A DNA stretch of 64,000 bases from Angiostrongylus vasorum. Its lineage: Eukaryota > Nematoda > Chromadorea > Rhabditida > Metastrongylidae. Positions within the stretch are counted from its first letter, which is position 1, and the number at the start of each line of letters is the position of its first letter. This document shows positions 33,136-44,300 of this stretch, piece by piece. The notes beneath the pieces are model-generated. The model saw nothing but the letters and a program-made list of their open reading frames with translations. It was not told the origin of the DNA and did no database searches. The stretch lies in assembly GCA_018806985.1 (NCBI GenBank), contig JADANN010000222.1, positions 1,130,001 through 1,194,000 on the forward strand. Direction: 5' to 3'. The translations under genes were made by a program, and so were the position numbers.

Positions 33136-34180
33136 ACATGTAATGGATACATCTTCTGTTTAAGAGCCAAGGTTGCTGTCCTCAGCACGTTAGATTTCAA
33201 TGAAGGCTATCCGGTTTTTGCGAGACCGCATCGGCTAGGTTTTGTGCTGAAATTTCCTATTAACCAGTAAAATTGTCAACGTTAAGAAATCACGATGCAT
33301 AAGGAAAGAATGTACCATCTTTATGACTCATACCAGAAGAAATGCTATGATTTTCACCATATGATAAAAAAGAAAGTTCTAAAGATTCCTATCCAAAATT
33401 TTTCTTACAAAAATAATAGTCTCAATCAGATGCACAGGGAGATTTCTGGTAGGTTCTTTGTTTCGTTGATTTTCTTAGATTTGTGGCATCATTGAAATCA
33501 TGGAAATGTTGGCAAGAAATATGTGAACTGCTATGTTTGTAACATATTGAAGTAAATGAATTCTTTCCATAAGAGCAAAGAGACAATTTGAGTTGAAGAG
33601 TTAACAAGGAACGTTTCGCTGAAGAGCTGAAATAACGTAGAGCATGAAAACACCTAAGGTTGTAAGTGTTTTTTGAGGAAGCAAGCTTTCATTTGGTTCA
33701 ACGTTGCCTAGAATAATGACGATGAGAAAGTTCACTTAGTTCATTCTTGGAGTGGCAACGACTGATCGTGCGGCTCCACTCTGTCGTTTTTATGAGAACA
33801 TGGTCCATATTTAACATATAACAAGATAAAACATCATCTATGATGATGAAAATGGCCTGTCCAGAAGGGATCACATGCGGACGAAACGATGGAAAACGTC
33901 TGGGCGAGTACATCTGTACGCCACTAAAGTGGCGGCAAACGGTCTGCGGCATCATGCTCACCGCTCTGGCGCGCGGTGTTTTCAGTCTTCGAATAAACAA
34001 ACAACACAGCCTTCTCAAGCACCGACTTTAGATTTGTAGTTCTAAGATCTCAACAAAGTATGGTCTTCGGCAATCATATGCAACGAAGTGCTTCGAAGTG
34101 TTCGTGAGCACAACGAAATTACTGCACCTTCTGAGTTGCTAAACCCATAGAGTATACGTATTTGTGCTCTTACGAATCTG
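33136..34180 (-). pseudogene. Duplicated 5' end of gta-1 (exons 1-2 and promoter), decayed
   Basis: Colinear with 12.8-15.0 kb. The exon-2 copy (about 33,136-33,245) keeps TTTAAGAGCCA, GTTAGATTTCA and a CATG end but is frame-broken. The exon-1 copy near 33,835 reads ATG TTT TAT then reaches a stop at codon 8. The GC-rich flank (33,840-34,010) and the 34,020-34,175 upstream block match 14.04-14.29 and 14.88-15.0 kb. It has no family A SINE and only one copy of the 160-bp direct repeat. No later gta-1 exons were found beside it. Confidence 0.75.
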
Positions 34181-34189
34181 TGTTATCGA

Positions 34190-34450
34190 GTTGTTGTCAG
34201 GTTGGCATCAGTTGTTCTTGATGCTTCTGCTGTTGTGGTTCGATGACCGATATTTCTGCGACTTTGCCTTCCTCAGAGCTTGGACGCATTTTATGTAGTG
34301 ATTTCCATAATTCGACAAACTTCTAAAGTACTAGTGATGATTTAATGTACCAACGAACCTTGTTTACAAACCACTCACCGTGCTGTTACGTGTGAGACCG
34401 CCTTTGTGTTGTTCACGTCGGATGACAGTGAGAACCACCCAGGTTAAAAA
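34190..34450 (-). repeat. Penelope-like terminal fragment
   Basis: Matches 27,655-27,930: shared TTTTATGTAG/TTTATACAAG region, 'ACTCACCGTGCTGTTACG' and 'GTGTTGTTCACGTCGG'. Contains the unit at 34,245. Directly abuts the gta-1 pseudogene. Confidence 0.6.
34245..34280 (-). ncRNA. Hammerhead-like unit, decayed
   Basis: Minus strand: AGCU, CUGAGGA (intact), GGCAAAGUCGCA, GAAAU, AUC, GGUC. Stem I and the GUH triplet are lost. Confidence 0.45.
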
Positions 34451-34689
34451 AACCAGTGAAAAAAATATGAAGTTCTTCGAATTTTTTTAAACTGCGATTC
34501 CGTAATTAGTCAATCATTGCTCGCTCTGCTAGGGTAAGCACCAATCTCGAGAAGAAAGTTGGCACGAAAAACAAAGAATGTTTTGTCTATGCTTGAATTC
34601 AGCATTAGGTTCGTCTTTAGGTTTTTTGACGATATTTCATAATGCTCAACAAGAATGTCGGAAGATATTCCACACTTTTTCTTTACACG

Positions 34690-34880
34690 AACAGGAACCA
34701 CATGTTCTATGGATCTCAACATTTTTCATTCATTCGCTACGTTGTCTTGAACCCATCATCCATGAATGTCTTCACATAATCGACATACCTTTGGCAAGCA
34801 CTTGAGGGTCTTGCCGTCTTCATGAACGTCGTTGAATGCTGGTCGTCCTGAATCTCCATGAAATGGGTAATTCTACTAGA
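34690..34880 (-). repeat. SINE family D fragment
   Basis: 'CATGAACGTCGTTGAATGCTGG' type block and 'GGGTAATTCTACTAGAGCG' match family D body sequence at 18.6 and 24.6 kb; the tRNA-like head is missing. Confidence 0.5.
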
Positions 34881-35269
34881 GCGCTCCCTGGTTTTCCTGC
34901 AAGCAGTCATCGGCTTCTGTTAAACGGAATGAGGTTTTCCCTCAATGTACCACATTTCATGGATCTTGCAGGGATGACAGGAGGTTGCACGATGTGTACG
35001 CCGCGTTGTAGAACCAGCGACTATGTGTGCATTATAAAGTGCCATATCCAACCACTGCTGCTCCATCGCCTTGATATTTTACCTAAGAAGGTCGAACTGG
35101 TTTCGACGGTACCCTCTACATCAGATAGTTCAGAGTTGTTCGTGTTCTCGATGTAACGTCTTCGTAGAGCATCGAGCTGGGTCTTCCTTAGTGGAACACC
35201 TCTCGGATTAGCCATACTCATTCGGCGACGTCCTTGTATACAGGATGGTTCTTATCGATAGCAGTGATT

Positions 35270-35640
35270 GCCGGTGATATAACTTCAACGATACTGAGAT
35301 ATTTGCAAAACTCCGGACCGCAGGTGTCTGCAGTGGGGAACGAACGCGCTATTGTCCTTTCCGGAGAGTAACGCGTTCACCACCACACCATGCGTTCGTT
35401 CGTTTTGCCAGTCTCTCAGGTAGTTCTATCGATCTCTGATCAGCAATCACCCGTCAGCGGGATTGATCTGGGGAGCTCAAATCGGCAATGAACCCAGTTA
35501 AGCTGAGACTTTGGTTATAATCACAATCTTATTTTTATTTACTGCCTACTGTTTTTAAAAATGGCAGGGTATATTGCGAAAATATAACTTCAATGATGCT
35601 GAGATTGTGATTATAACTAAAAGCCTCAGCTTAAGTGCTC
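35270..35640 (-). repeat. SINE family B with adjoining inverted fragment
   Basis: AAAACTCCGGACCGCAGGTG, CGCGCTATTGTCCTTTCCGG and GGCAATGAACCCAGTTAAGC identify family B on the minus strand; 35,560-35,640 repeats part of it in both orientations. Confidence 0.75.
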
Positions 35641-35885
35641 CCGTGCCTCGTTCATGCGCTTCCCTCGTATCCGTCCACCTGATTGGATATCATCATATTC
35701 TTACTAATGTATTGTTATTACTGCTATAAACTGTTATAACCCAAACTCGAGGTTGTCCACAGCAGTTACGGCGTGGCGAACTCATGCAAAGTCGAGCATT
35801 CCACCTACAGTAGGCGAATAGAGAACAAATCCGACCAACTACTACTCTACATTCCACTTGCCAACTAGCACACTAAATGAAAATA
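35640..35885 (+). repeat. Third copy of the 20.7/26.1-kb repeat
   Basis: 'TTACTGCTATAAACTGTTATAACC' region and 'AAGTCGAGCATTCCACCT' match 21,150-21,270 and onward to ACATTCCACTTGCCAACTAG. Confidence 0.65.
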
Positions 35886-35891
35886 CAACGG

Positions 35892-36101
35892 TAAGGAGTC
35901 AAAAGACCGACTTTCTATAAACCTCGGCATAGATAGTTGATACATCTATTTATGTGATCTTATAAACTGGTCTTCTTTAGATGATGCGAGGTTGGTATAG
36001 GTCTTCGTTGTCGTTGTTGTTGTTGATGTTGTTGGTGGATGGCTGACGTTTCGGCGATTTCGCCTTTCTCAGAGCCGTGATGTTACGAGTGTAAGGAGTC
36101 A
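35892..36101 (-). mobile_element. 188-bp Penelope terminal insertion with 11-bp target-site duplication
   Basis: GTAAGGAGTCA occurs at 35,892-35,902 and again at 36,091-36,101. The 188 bp between them match the Penelope end at 27,576-27,760 (GACCGACTTTCTATA... to ...TGATGTTACGAGT) and hold one hammerhead-like unit. The perfect duplication marks a clean insertion of an isolated terminal block, about 190 bp past the mspn-1 stop codon. Confidence 0.8.
36041..36076 (-). ncRNA. Hammerhead-like unit downstream of mspn-1
   Basis: Minus strand: GGCU, CUGAGAA (G8 to A), A, GGCG-AAAU-CGCC, GAAAC, GUC, AGCC. All stems pair, but G8 is mutated. It is in the sense orientation of mspn-1, 215 nt past its stop and beyond a possible AATAAA at 36,120-36,125. 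Confidence 0.6.
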
Positions 36102-36119
36102 GATTTAGGAATACTACAA

Positions 36120-36125
36120 TTTATT
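36120..36125 (-). terminator. Possible mspn-1 polyadenylation signal
   Basis: AATAAA on the minus strand, about 165 nt past the stop codon. Short and common in AT-rich DNA, so only suggestive. Confidence 0.35.
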
Positions 36126-36290
36126 GGAAGACACATGAATAACAGTCAGCTACCAGCTATAATTAGCCAAATATCCACAACGACACAATATATTACTTTA
36201 AGACCAGGAAATCAAAAGCTATAAATTTCCTAAGCGGCATCTACAAATTGCCTACTCTGATCAACGAAACAATTTAGGCTTTAAGATTCA

Positions 36291-39200
36291 TTAGTCCAGA
36301 CTATACTCGGTCATCTGTTGAGATACCCTGGAGTACTTCTTCAATGCAAAATCCAAATCTTCTGCTTCAATTGGTTGTCTGTTTTTCAAGCTTCCCCCAT
36401 GTTCTAATGTTGCTTTCGCTCGTGACAGCACTGCAAGACGACATACCTGCAACAGTAATAGTAAAAAAAGAGATAAAGCTCTTGGCGTTGATCAATCCGT
36501 GGAAATGCACCATGCATTCGACTTCACTGATCATCGTTGGAGGTGAATGAATACATATCTGGCCTTTACAATGACTAGCGGTGGCCTACCGATGTATCGA
36601 GCCACTGCTGCTATCCTCTCAGACACGTCTGGTACCAATCTGCTGACCCCCGAGCGATGGAGAGCTTGGTGAGCACTGGGTTCGGCGATCGATCTCATGT
36701 GTTTGCATTGCGTTTCCCACCACTGCGCCACATGCGCCCCTTGTAATCGTACTGCACAAAGAGCTGGATATTTTGGTGGCCTCTCTTAACGATGAATCGC
36801 CCATTAGCACAGTTCTCCATCGCTTCTTCCACTCGCGGTACCATAAACACGTTCATACACATTATAAGTAGACGCCAAAGAGGATAATCACATTGTCTCC
36901 GTATCCACTCTACTGATTTTTACGTTGCTTTATCGTTGACTATTCTCAATGAATGACCGGCTAACAATGCCCCACTTTTGATGTGTATTTTTCCCATGGA
37001 TCGTTCGTTCTGTTCCTCCCATCCAGTCTATTCAATTACCCATTTGACAGAAGAACAGCATTTTCGTAAGGCAGTTGTGGTGGCAAACGGTCAGTTTCTA
37101 GATAGCAGAGCTTCACTTCTCGGTCCACGAGCGGTAACTGGCACCACTTCGACGCTGTTGCACGCTGTAGACAAAAGCAAAAGACATGTTGATCCCGCGA
37201 GAATTAACGGCTTTCACAGCGCTTGACGTCGTAAACAGGAGCGTCTATCGCGTGGGAATACAGACGCTGAGCTAGTCCCGGTTACAAAACCTATTTTTTC
37301 TCCTGAGGTAGCCTTTCTGGAATGTTCTCGCTTGACCACCACAGGCTTTTCCTGGTCGTTGTGAATGGAGTGGATATTACCGTATTACGGCTAACGTAAA
37401 CTGAATAAACTATATGAACTAGTAGAAACAGAAGATGAAATAAATCACTACGACATATACAGCTATAAATCTAACTTCTTTAAGATCAGATCCCGATAGT
37501 CCATTCGCCATTAACGCAATCTTTTTCAGGTCGACAGATTCAGAAACGGTCTCGTTACGTAGAATAACCTTCAAAAGAGAAGATTTATAAATGTAACAAC
37601 ATTACTGCTTGAAGATAACCTAAAAAAGAGGTGTAGATTTAGAAGTAGAATTGTTTGAGTGCCTTAAGAATTTCTTCTCTTTGCTGTTCATTGGGAACTG
37701 GTATAGCAAATCGAGCAGACATTCGACGTAGAATCGCAGGATCTACATCTTGAGGTCGATTTGTGGCACCCATGACAATTATCTAAAAACGGTATTGTGT
37801 TTAAAAACACCTATCGATGCAGTTAAAAACAAACTAAGGAGGAGCAAAACATGGTACAAATTCTAAAGATTGGCATTTGCGTCATACTGTTGAGCAAGGA
37901 GGATACACCGACTAGGTGCAGTCAGGCTTATCAACAAAGATATCATTTTTAAAGAATGGCGCGATATTTAGAAACGTTTTCTCAGCAAAAAAATGTAGGA
38001 AGAAGTGACCTTGTCATTGGTGGAGGCAAAACCATCCCATAATGTCATAAACTGTGCTTTCATCATTGCAGTAGCTTCATGGTCATAAGATTGGCGATCG
38101 CGAAGAAAAGAGTCTAAATTACCATTACGAGTTATCCTCATGCTGTTAACTGCTTAAGTCACTAAAGTACATAGTCCTTCTCACCAGTGAGCAGACGAAT
38201 ACTTATTAAAGACACAAACAAACCGATTTCATCAATGAAAATAATGGTAGGTTGGAACTTTTGAGCTACTGAAAACACTGCCGCTGCTAGTTTTTGCGAT
38301 TCACCGTACCACTTATCTGTGAGACTGGACACTTGTAAATTGATGAATCTGAAATGGCCCAATTGAAAGCAATACCAAGATTGGGATTTGAAAAGCTGTT
38401 GCCCACCTAAGACTTGGACGAAAATGTTAGTTATAAGGGGCAAAACAGACCGTACAAGAACATTCTTTGAAATTGTAAACAAAACTGCAAAACAAACAGG
38501 CTTGGTAACAATGAGCTCATATGGAGGGATAAAAGAAACAGTGCTATATTGTCCAATGCGCCTAACACAACTCTTTTCGGTAACTTTTCAAGACTGTAAG
38601 TCATCTGATCGGAAGTTATTAGAACAAGGAGCAGCTTTTCTTTGAAACAAGCAACCAAAAGGGTGTCGTATCTTACACACGTAAGGAAGGCTAGCAGGGT
38701 AGTTAGCAACGTAGACATAGATTTCTTACGCCATGGTATAGTGAATGCGTGGAAGACATATGGTGATCCCGCGGAACTAATTCTGCTAGAACTTGTCTAA
38801 TGAAGTTTCATCACAAATCACAGAATGTTTGAAAGACAGCTTTGCTCAAACCACACCCGGTGCAACATCTGCGGTAAGTGAGTAGAGACAAATTTGGTAC
38901 AAAATGTGCCACTAAAATCCCCGCATGACAAAAAGAACAATGGAGAATAATATGCATTAAAATCAATGCTTGCGAATATGTTGTAGTTACCTGCAACCAG
39001 CAGCGCGGGCTACTGCTTTTGCTACCAATGTTTTGCCACATCCAGGTGGACCGTAAAGAAGAATTCCTCAAATAGTAATGTGATTGACATTGAGTACTTT
39101 TGCCCGAAATTCGGTTTGAACTAAGGAGCATTTCTCACACCTGTGTACCGTAAGTGCCTACAAATTATAAGAATTCCATGAAATGTTGCACGAAGAAACG

Positions 39201-40446
39201 TCACCGGAAAGCACAGCGAACCTTTTGGTGGACTGAGCAGTGGACAATCTGCTTCATTAGCTATTTGCAGAGGCAGGATGATTCGATCTTTCAAATCTGC
39301 GATGAGTTCATCACATCCTCCTATAATCAATAGTTACGATATGACTAGAACAAAAGAATGTGATAGAACTGAAAAATGAAACTCAACCGTAGCGGTACGA
39401 AAGCCTAACTGATGCTAGTTACCCCAAAGTTAGTGAAGAGCAAAAGCAAAGAGAAGAATGTTTTCCTACATGAAAACCACAATGATGGTGGGATATGAAC
39501 AAAACTCGGAATCCCAGGTGGGCTCCTAAACCTATGTTACCTTTCTCGGGGGTTCATGTGTTAACCACCACCCCAACGAAAGCCCTTACTTTCCCTTTCT
39601 TTCAGTCAGACTTTTTGCTTCTGCGGTGCTATGAGCAATCATCCGTCAAAACTGCCGGTTCAGCTTAACTGGGCTCACATCCGTCTTATGTGCCCCATTC
39701 TCCGATCATGCTCGATGATGAATGATTTCTAACTGTAGTGTTAGTGTGAAAAACTGGCTCACTGATGGGCAAAGCATAGGTCTTGTTTTGTGTGGTAAAC
39801 AGCACGTGAGTCCTGGAATTGGTTATCGCGGTTTGAAAGCCCAACCGAAGCCCCGAGCTTTGGCCAAATCTCAACATTACTGTGGCTGTATTTCACACAA
39901 TACCTTGCCATAAAAAAGAATGGGTGGTAAGTTAAAAATTTAAGCATTGTTTCCCTACATAGACCAAAAAGGGAAGGGTCCATACAAAATTTCGCATGAA
40001 GAAGAATTATTTTGTTTCAACAAGATTACTTAACAACTACAAAGTAAAACGTGTTAAGTTCAAATGTAAAAAGTGAAGCATGAACATATAGAATGTAGCC
40101 TAAGTGAGTCAGACTAACCAATGTCACTCCATTCAGCACCAGAATCTTCCCCGCCGACAAACTGCGTTGCGATTCGCAATTCGTGTTCATTTAGCACAAG
40201 CTTCTCACGAATCCCTAATTCTCGGAAAAGTTGCTCTACCTAAAGCAGTATTGGCTTAAAAGTCTGGTATAGAGATGCAAGAAAATGGGTATCGCAACGG
40301 GGGGCTCTTACTCGCTTCCGGTTCTCCTCACGAGACGCATGGTGTGGATCAAGAAGTTTCACCATATAACGAACAGTTAGGAAGGATATAGCTGCAGCTG
40401 CAGCGAGTCGAACGCATAACGCGATCACCTCCGTTCGGTCTGACAT
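36291..40446 (-). CDS. mspn-1: ATAD1/Msp1-like AAA ATPase (outer mitochondrial membrane), complete
   Basis: Extracts mislocalised tail-anchored proteins from the outer mitochondrial membrane as an ATP-driven hexamer (family knowledge). Exons: 40312-40446, 40119-40239, 39222-39320, 38991-39066, 38224-38348, 38010-38113, 37663-37782, 37476-37568, 36291-36446; 1,029 nt, 342 residues (human about 361), all phases joining. N-terminal membrane helix [19 protein letters not shown] (about 7-25), Walker [21 protein letters not shown] pore region, Walker [39 protein letters not shown] (sensor 1 and arginine finger), lid [14 protein letters not shown], end QQMTEYSLD. The seventh intron (37,569-37,662) begins GC, not GT. 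Reading on without splicing gives a stop after LKALKQFYF and loses the lid, so the GC-AG splice is preferred. Introns hold SINEs. It lies downstream of rack-1 on the same strand. Confidence 0.95.
36463..36742 (-). repeat. SINE family A in mspn-1 intron 8
   Basis: Minus-strand tRNA-like head GGCGCATGTGGCGCAGTGG, tail AGATAAAGCTCTTGGCG. Same orientation as the host gene. Confidence 0.8.
36890..37475. other. mspn-1 intron 8 remainder
   Basis: Nothing recognised. The ORF at 36,978-37,226 has no matching motif. Confidence 0.35.
39440..39915. repeat. Inverted pair of SINE family B copies in mspn-1 intron 2
   Basis: Left part (39,465-39,640) runs ACAATGATGGTGGGATATGA, AAAACTCGGAATCC, TTCTCGGGGGTTCATG; the right part (39,660-39,915) has TTAACTGGGCTCACATC and 'CTCAACATTACTGTGGCTGT ATTTCACACAATACC' in the opposite sense. 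A hairpin in the pre-mRNA is likely. Confidence 0.65.
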
Positions 40447-40994
40447 ATAACTGAAGTGAAATACAAAACGAACTGTAATTTTTCAAACATTACATAGCAC
40501 CTAAACGAGCTGTCGTATTTCTAGATATCAATCAAACGACAGGAAGAAACCATAACAGGGAATAAACACGAATTGCAAGGAAACTAAATTGCCTTAACAT
40601 CACAGGAAGTTAGCACACCGGTTCCAAAGCGCTATTTCGTTATCGCTACTTCGATATTCGTTATCACTCATGTCTGCCAACCCACACTCTCCACGTCGAC
40701 GTAATGGTTTCACTTCATGGAATCGGAATGGTAACCTTAGATGGTCCTTAATGGTTAGGAGAAACACTGTAATCATGTACTGAGAAAAGTACTGAATCAT
40801 GGTGTTGGCGTTGTACAAACTTGTCTTCCAAACTAAAAGCTTTTCTGCCATGTGACCAAGTAAATTCTTCTACATCTACCCTCTCCACAAATCGTCCCAA
40901 GTGATGATTCTAACAGACCACCGTCAACATACAACAACTTCAATGAACGTAATTTAAATTTCACGCATCCATGAAATAAACACAAGTTGCGACA
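40447..40994. other. 5' flank of mspn-1
   Basis: A minus-strand ORF (40,600-40,851, 83 residues) has no recognisable motif. Otherwise empty. Confidence 0.35.
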
Positions 40995-41400
40995 GTGCGC
41001 TTTAGTCATCTTTTAAACAGATTCATAAGTTCTCAGATAGATCTAGAATGTAAGTCTGCTTGCGGAGTTGATGGTGCTGGTTCGATCCCGCTTCGGGATC
41101 ATCAAGCCTCTCATCGCTCCGGAGTCAGGAAATTAATACCGGACTTGTCAGGGAAAAGATCACTCTCTGCAATCTAATTGGGAACGCTAGTGCCCGGCTA
41201 TCTCAGCACTCCAGTGAGAATCGACTCGACCAGCGTTCAACATTTATGATGAAATGAAAATCCTGAAGCAGCTGCCTAAGCCATAAGTAAAGTTGTAAGA
41301 CCTTTGTGGACAATGGATGCGAGGAAACGAATCGAATGTGAGCAGTGCTGGGATCTGCACAACAGACGTGAAGATGGGTCGTATAAGATAAAAATTAAAA
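40995..41400 (+). repeat. SINE family D
   Basis: tRNA-like TTGCGGAGTTGATGGTGC and GGTTCGATCCCGCTTCGGG (B-box), then body CTCGACCAGCGTTCAACATT and GTGAGCAGTGCTGGGATCTG as in the 60.2-kb copy. Confidence 0.7.
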
Positions 41401-41629
41401 AAAACATTCGGAACGCATCTTACCGCGTTGCGTTCCTCCAAGTATAAACGCTGCACACAACGGAATACCCTCTGAAGGACTCTACATTCACAGTTCCAAT
41501 AAAATCAACTTCGTGTCGAGTAAAGTAAAGTATCATTAGATGCGAGATTCTACTCCGCTGGCCTCTCTAGATAATGCTCCGATAGAATCTTTGCAAGGCA
41601 GCTCAGGTGATTAACAAACATTATTAATT

Positions 41630-43775
41630 TCAATGGAGGTCCCCCATATGAGGGATCTCGAGCCAGTTAGTCGCGATGCTACATGGCGCGTCCCCAGGTG
41701 GCGGATAGGGGGGTTAATCGCCGATCAAAAGCGACCGTATGTTTCCCTGAGAAACAGGTGGATCAAGGGGATGGACTCCGTGCTTCTGCTGCGCCGATTG
41801 TTCACATACTTTCTGTGTTTAGGAGGCAGATTAATGCATGCGTATGTGCGTGCATTCTCGCTTATACGGAGTGTATTCTACGAATGAATTCGGTTAAAAG
41901 CTTGCAATCAAGTGACAGGGAAATATGTGGGAGGCGGTTAGGAGTCGCCTTCAACAAATAAGCTCCATGACCACTCTGAGGGAGACTGGCAAGCTAACCG
42001 GGAGTATACCCAGCCCCCCACGTTCAGAGCCCAGCAAACTATAAGTGGGTATCAAGCTAAAAGCAGTAAAAGAAACGGGCCTCATTCTCCTGACCACAAG
42101 AGCACCCGACTCGAAAGCGTTGGTTAAGCCGACTATGCAAAGGCTGCTAAAACCTCAGCGGCTTTCTAAGCTGCCTAAATCGCAACGAACTAAGGTGACG
42201 ATCTGTACCTACATTGCATGCATACTTGCATCCAATCCCCCGATACAAGAGTTGACTATGCAAGGATGAAGGATAAGGTACGACGTCATCGGCCTGGCCG
42301 AGACAAGGCGACGCCACCCATTCAACCCCGTCGATGACACTAGAGAAGAACTGTTCCTCGGAACATGCCACAGTAGAGGAGTCGGCGGTGTCCGCCTTCT
42401 CGTCAACACGAGTTTTTCCATGTACATTGATTCATTCGAACAACTAACATCTCGAATCGGACGTTTACGATTGAAAAGATGTCGATCAATACCGGCTTTG
42501 GCAATCTTCGTCGTTTACGCACCGACATCAAACTATGACGAAAAAGTCGAAGCGTTCTATATGGACTTGGAGAAGTTCTACAGAGAAGACCATGATATCG
42601 GCAACTGTCGCCCAATCTGCTTGCTGTCTGTCGTCTACAAACTTTTCACTCGAGTCATCCTAAACAGGATTGACAGAACACTGGACGCAGAGCAGCCATG
42701 TGAGCAAGCAGGGTTTCGAAAAGGATTTAGTACGATGGACCACATCCACACGATAACAAGACTCACTGAAATATTGCGAGAGTACAAAAAGACCGCTCTG
42801 TCTCACTTCCATCGATTTAAAGAAGGCCTTTGACTCAACTGAGGTAGAAGCACTCATGGAAGCCTTTGATAGTCAGGGATTCCCTATTGAGTACATAAAG
42901 ATTCTTCGTGAGCTGTACAAAAATTTCACAACCAAGATATCAGCTTTCTACAACGATATTATCATTGATGTCAAAAGAGGGGTTAGGTAAGGTGACACCA
43001 TCTCGCCAAAATTATTTACCGCCACCCCTCCAGAACGTCGTGCGAACACTGGAATGGGATAATATGGGAGTGAAAATCGATGGCCGGCAGTTGCACCACC
43101 TTCGTTTTGCTGATGACATCGTCCTTATAACATCAAACATTAGCCAAGCGGAACGTATGCTTGTCGACTTTGATAAAGCCTATGGAAAGATTGGTCTTCG
43201 ACTAAACCTCACAAAAACGATGTTCATGAGGAACGGATTGGTTTCGTATGCCCCATTCACGCTCAACGGAACGAATATCTCTGAATGATCCAGCTATACC
43301 TATCTAGACCGCGAAATCAACATGATGAACAACTTAGCTCCAGAGTTGAGCAGAAGGAAACGAGTGACGTGAGGAGCTCCCAAGACCATCGAGGATGTAG
43401 TGAGGAAAACAAAGAACATCCGACTCCATGCTCACCTTCTCGACTCAACGATACTTCTTGCCTTTTCGTGTGCGTCAGAAACCTGATCGTTGAGTTTGCG
43501 AGATAAAGGATCACTGAGCGTTACTGAAAGCGGAGTTGGAACGGACAAGAGCCGTTAGTGACTGGATTCCTCGGGATGTCAAACGCACTACAGAAAGCCC
43601 ACCGACCCGATGGTCAGAATTCTTCACAAAAGCCTAGAAGAAAGATATCATGTTCGACGTGTCCCTAGAGTGAGCAAAACCCACCGGGATACTCTTGCTC
43701 GCGGCAGGGGAAAAGTGGAAGATTTACGCCCACTCGAGTCATTCGACGATCAACGGGACTACAGGTGATACAGCT
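41630..43775 (+). mobile_element. RTE non-LTR retrotransposon with internal deletion
   Basis: 5' leader (41,630-42,200, CCCCAGGTGGCGGATAGGGG). The endonuclease start is DVIGLAETRRRHPFNP, GVGGVRLLVNT, FVVYAPTSNYDEKVEAFYMD. At about 42,592 it jumps from KFYREDH straight to IGNCRPICLLSVVYKLFTRV of the reverse transcriptase, deleting about 1.1 kb relative to the 22-24 kb copy. The RT continues with GFRKGFSTMDHIHTITRL and RFADDIVLITSN (catalytic box intact). Later frames break and a second gap removes much of the C-terminal region. Confidence 0.92.
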
Positions 43776-43779
43776 GATT

Positions 43780-43898
43780 AATTTCAGTACCTGCGGCGCG
43801 GATCAAACTTTGTCGTTACTCTTTCCGGGGGCTTACGTGTTCACAACTACACCATGCGTTTACTTCGTTCCGCTTCTCTTCAGTCGTGTTCTACAGGC
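43780..43898 (-). repeat. SINE family B fragment
   Basis: 'TACTCTTTCCGGGGGCTTACG' and 'ACACCATGCGTTTACTTCG' match the central part of family B. Confidence 0.55.
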
Positions 43899-44300
43899 GC
43901 TATCTTACTTGATACTTGATAGTTGAACGGCCCGTCCTCACTACTTGTGCGTGCGAGCCCCAGCACAATCACCATTTTTCGGATATTTGCTGCTTAAGCC
44001 ATTGTGGTTCCCCTGTAATCCCGAGGACAGCCTGGCCAGCGTCTGTCCCAGGTCGTCACCACGACAGGCGGTCGCAGCCTTTGTGGATCAGAGGAAGATT
44101 TGCCATCATGCGACTGATTCGATGCCAGGAGAGTGGTGGAGCCTGGTATTGGTTTACTCTTAGCTAGGCTTCCTGATGAAAATCCAGACTCCTTCTCAAC
44201 CTGGGAGACCTTGCCGGGGAGACGAATCCCGCGCTATACACCGCAGTCCGACGCCCAGGAACATTTCCCAGCCACGATGAGGCGGTAAACCGTTGGGAGG
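43899..44300 (-). repeat. Family C repeat, full-length minus-strand copy
   Basis: Begins (plus-strand left) TTACTTGATACTTGATAGTT, the reverse complement of the TCAAGTA tail, and ends GGTAAACCGTTGGGAGG, the family start. About 400 bp. Confidence 0.8.

Noticed and set aside
36041..36076. A functional ribozyme cutting the mspn-1 3' UTR
   Set aside because: The core has G8 changed to A, and a possible poly(A) signal lies before it, so neither activity nor inclusion in the mRNA is likely.
37640..37792. mspn-1 ending after [12 protein letters not shown] with a stop codon, giving a protein without the AAA lid
   Set aside because: The lid (VILRNET...GLSGSDLKE) and the C-terminal exon ([18 protein letters not shown]...) are present further along in the correct phase; a GC-AG splice joins them.
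40600..40851. Minus-strand ORF upstream of mspn-1 as an extra exon
   Set aside because: mspn-1 exon 1 already supplies an ATG and the membrane helix; this ORF matches no part of ATAD1 and has no clear splice sites.
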